DNA of 7,285 bases, from NCBI GenBank assembly GCA_002718015.1, contig PBCW01000072.1, forward strand, positions 1-7,285, in the 5' to 3' direction. Of the stretch, positions 6,219 through 7,285 are shown piece by piece; the stretch's first letter is position 1; each line of letters opens with the position of its first letter. Under the pieces are notes generated by a model. That model ran no database searches. It was not told where the DNA came from and saw nothing but the letters and a program-made list of their open reading frames with translations. This DNA comes from Rhodospirillaceae bacterium. Its GTDB lineage: Bacteria > Pseudomonadota > Alphaproteobacteria > UBA8366. The translations under genes were made by a program, and so were the position numbers.

Positions 6219-7285
6219 ATGCCGGGACCATTAGATGGCTACCAAATACTAGATCTTACTTCAGTAATTATGGGACCTTTTGCTACTCAAACATTAGGCG
6301 ATATGGGAGCTGATGTTATTAAAGTTGAGTCACCAAACGGTGATGTGACACGTCAGATTGGCCCAGCACGTAATATTGGTATGAGCGCGATGTATTTGAA
6401 TACCAACCGTAACAAAAGGAGTTTAGTGCTCAATCTGAAGAGGAAAAAAGGCCGTGAAATATTGCTGCGGCTTTCCAAGACTGCAGATGTAGTTATCCAT
6501 TCCATGCGCCCAAAGGCAATGGCCCGACTAGGCCTGACTTACGCCGACTTTCAAACTACTAAACCTGACATAATTTATTGTGGTTGCTACGGTTTTGGTA
6601 AGGAAGGTCCTTATGCTGATCGCCCTGCATATGATGATGTAATTCAGGGCGCATCTGGTTTATCCTCGATTGTGGGATTTAATAGCGGTGAACCTAAACA
6701 TGTGCCGGCATTACTTGCGGACAAAACCTCGGGAATGGCAGTAACGCAAGCAATAGCCTTTGCGCTGCTGCATCGAGAGCGAACCGGCGAGGGACAAAGC
6801 GTTGAAGTGCCCATGTTTGAAAACATGGTACACTTTAACCTGATCGAACATTTCTTTGGGGCAAAGTTTGATCCTCCCAAAAGCGGGTTTGGCTATACTA
6901 GGATCTTGGCAACAGAGCGCAAACCAATGAAAACCGTAGACGGTTATATTAGTCTGATGCCTTACAATGATAAACATTGGCAATCCTTCTTTACGGCCTT
7001 CGATCGCAATGACATGCTCAACGACCAGAGACTTACAGATGCAACCTATCGGGCAGAGCACATCTCTGAGCTTTATGCAATTGCATCAGATTTGGTGAGG
7101 CGCTGTACTAGTGACGAAGTGATAAAGAGATTGGTGTCTGCGGACGTACCGTGCATGCCAGTAAATCACTTATCGGATTTGCTCGATGATCCGCATATAA
7201 AAGCAACTAACTTTATCGTTGAGGAAAATCACCCAACAGAAGGAAAATTGAAGAGCACCGTTATTCCGACACACTTTTCAAAATC
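6219..7285 (+). CDS. CaiB/BaiF (class III) CoA-transferase, 3' end beyond window
   Basis: The frame is open from ATG 6219 to the window edge (355 complete codons), roughly nine tenths of the usual 380-410 aa. Class III CoA-transferases move CoA between carboxylic acids through an aspartyl-CoA intermediate; relatives include carnitine, formyl and succinyl CoA-transferases and alpha-methylacyl-CoA racemase. The N-terminus has the family pattern PLDGYQILDLTSVIMGPFA then LGDMGADVIKVE, followed by NRNKRSLVLNL. Further on are YCGCYGFGKEGPYADRPAYD and the catalytic segment LLADKTSG, with Asp168 at the position of the catalytic aspartate (Asp169 in formyl-CoA transferase). DVPCMPVNHLSDLLDDPH near the end is also typical. 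The substrate cannot be told from sequence in this diverse family. The gene stands alone behind its own promoter region and strong ribosome binding site; downstream neighbours are outside the window. Confidence 0.93.
   Translation, partial: MPGPLDGYQILDLTSVIMGPFATQTLGDMGADVIKVESPNGDVTRQIGPARNIGMSAMYLNTNRNKRSLVLNLKRKKGREILLRLSKTADVVIHSMRPKAMARLGLTYADFQTTKPDIIYCGCYGFGKEGPYADRPAYDDVIQGASGLSSIVGFNSGEPKHVPALLADKTSGMAVTQAIAFALLHRERTGEGQSVEVPMFENMVHFNLIEHFFGAKFDPPKSGFGYTRILATERKPMKTVDGYISLMPYNDKHWQSFFTAFDRNDMLNDQRLTDATYRAEHISELYAIASDLVRRCTSDEVIKRLVSADVPCMPVNHLSDLLDDPHIKATNFIVEENHPTEGKLKSTVIPTHFSK

Noticed and set aside
6711..7061. 116-codon open frame on the minus strand
   Set aside because: It lies wholly inside the CoA-transferase gene, whose plus-strand frame carries conserved family motifs; the antisense product resembles nothing.

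Overview
The window looks like chromosomal DNA from an AT-rich, probably free-living alphaproteobacterium, perhaps an uncultured marine lineage. The lineage call rests on gene content and order: a ribosomal protein bS21 gene (rpsU) at the left edge, divergent from a COQ9-family gene (a family long named 'rpsU-divergently transcribed protein' because of this arrangement in alphaproteobacteria), with a purE-purK pair nearby. I see no phage, transposon, CRISPR or tRNA.

Layout from left to right. Positions 1-68 hold the 5' end of rpsU on the minus strand. It has a good minus-strand promoter and Shine-Dalgarno, but the best-placed initiation codon is ATA. Divergent from it on the plus strand are def (peptide deformylase, 262-792) and a COQ9-family ubiquinone biosynthesis gene (817-1449). 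The COQ9 gene meets, stop codon over stop codon, a minus-strand glutathione S-transferase (1446-2330). This GST has a long inserted helical segment and a hydrophobic C-terminal tail, resembling eukaryotic GDAP1 and the bacterial PcpC-type dehalogenase. It is the last gene of an apparent purE-purK-gst transcription unit (3931 down to 1446) that starts at a recognisable promoter at 3970-3997.

Divergent from purE is a plus-strand gene (4076-5683) for a GT41-type (O-GlcNAc transferase / SPINDLY-like) glycosyltransferase with a short N-terminal helical-repeat region. A 535-base stretch (5684-6218) with at most one doubtful small minus-strand gene follows. It ends with a consensus -35 box, an AT-rich palindrome and a strong ribosome binding site for a CaiB/BaiF (class III) CoA-transferase gene that runs off the right edge (6219-7285).

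Functionally this is mostly housekeeping: translation (bS21, deformylase), ubiquinone synthesis (COQ9), the CAIR step of purine synthesis (PurE/PurK), plus three accessory activities (GDAP1-like GST, GT41-type glycosyltransferase, CoA transferase). I found no clear undescribed multi-gene system. The points most worth a second look are the tail-anchored GDAP1-like GST, the ATA start of rpsU, and the solitary OGT-like glycosyltransferase.
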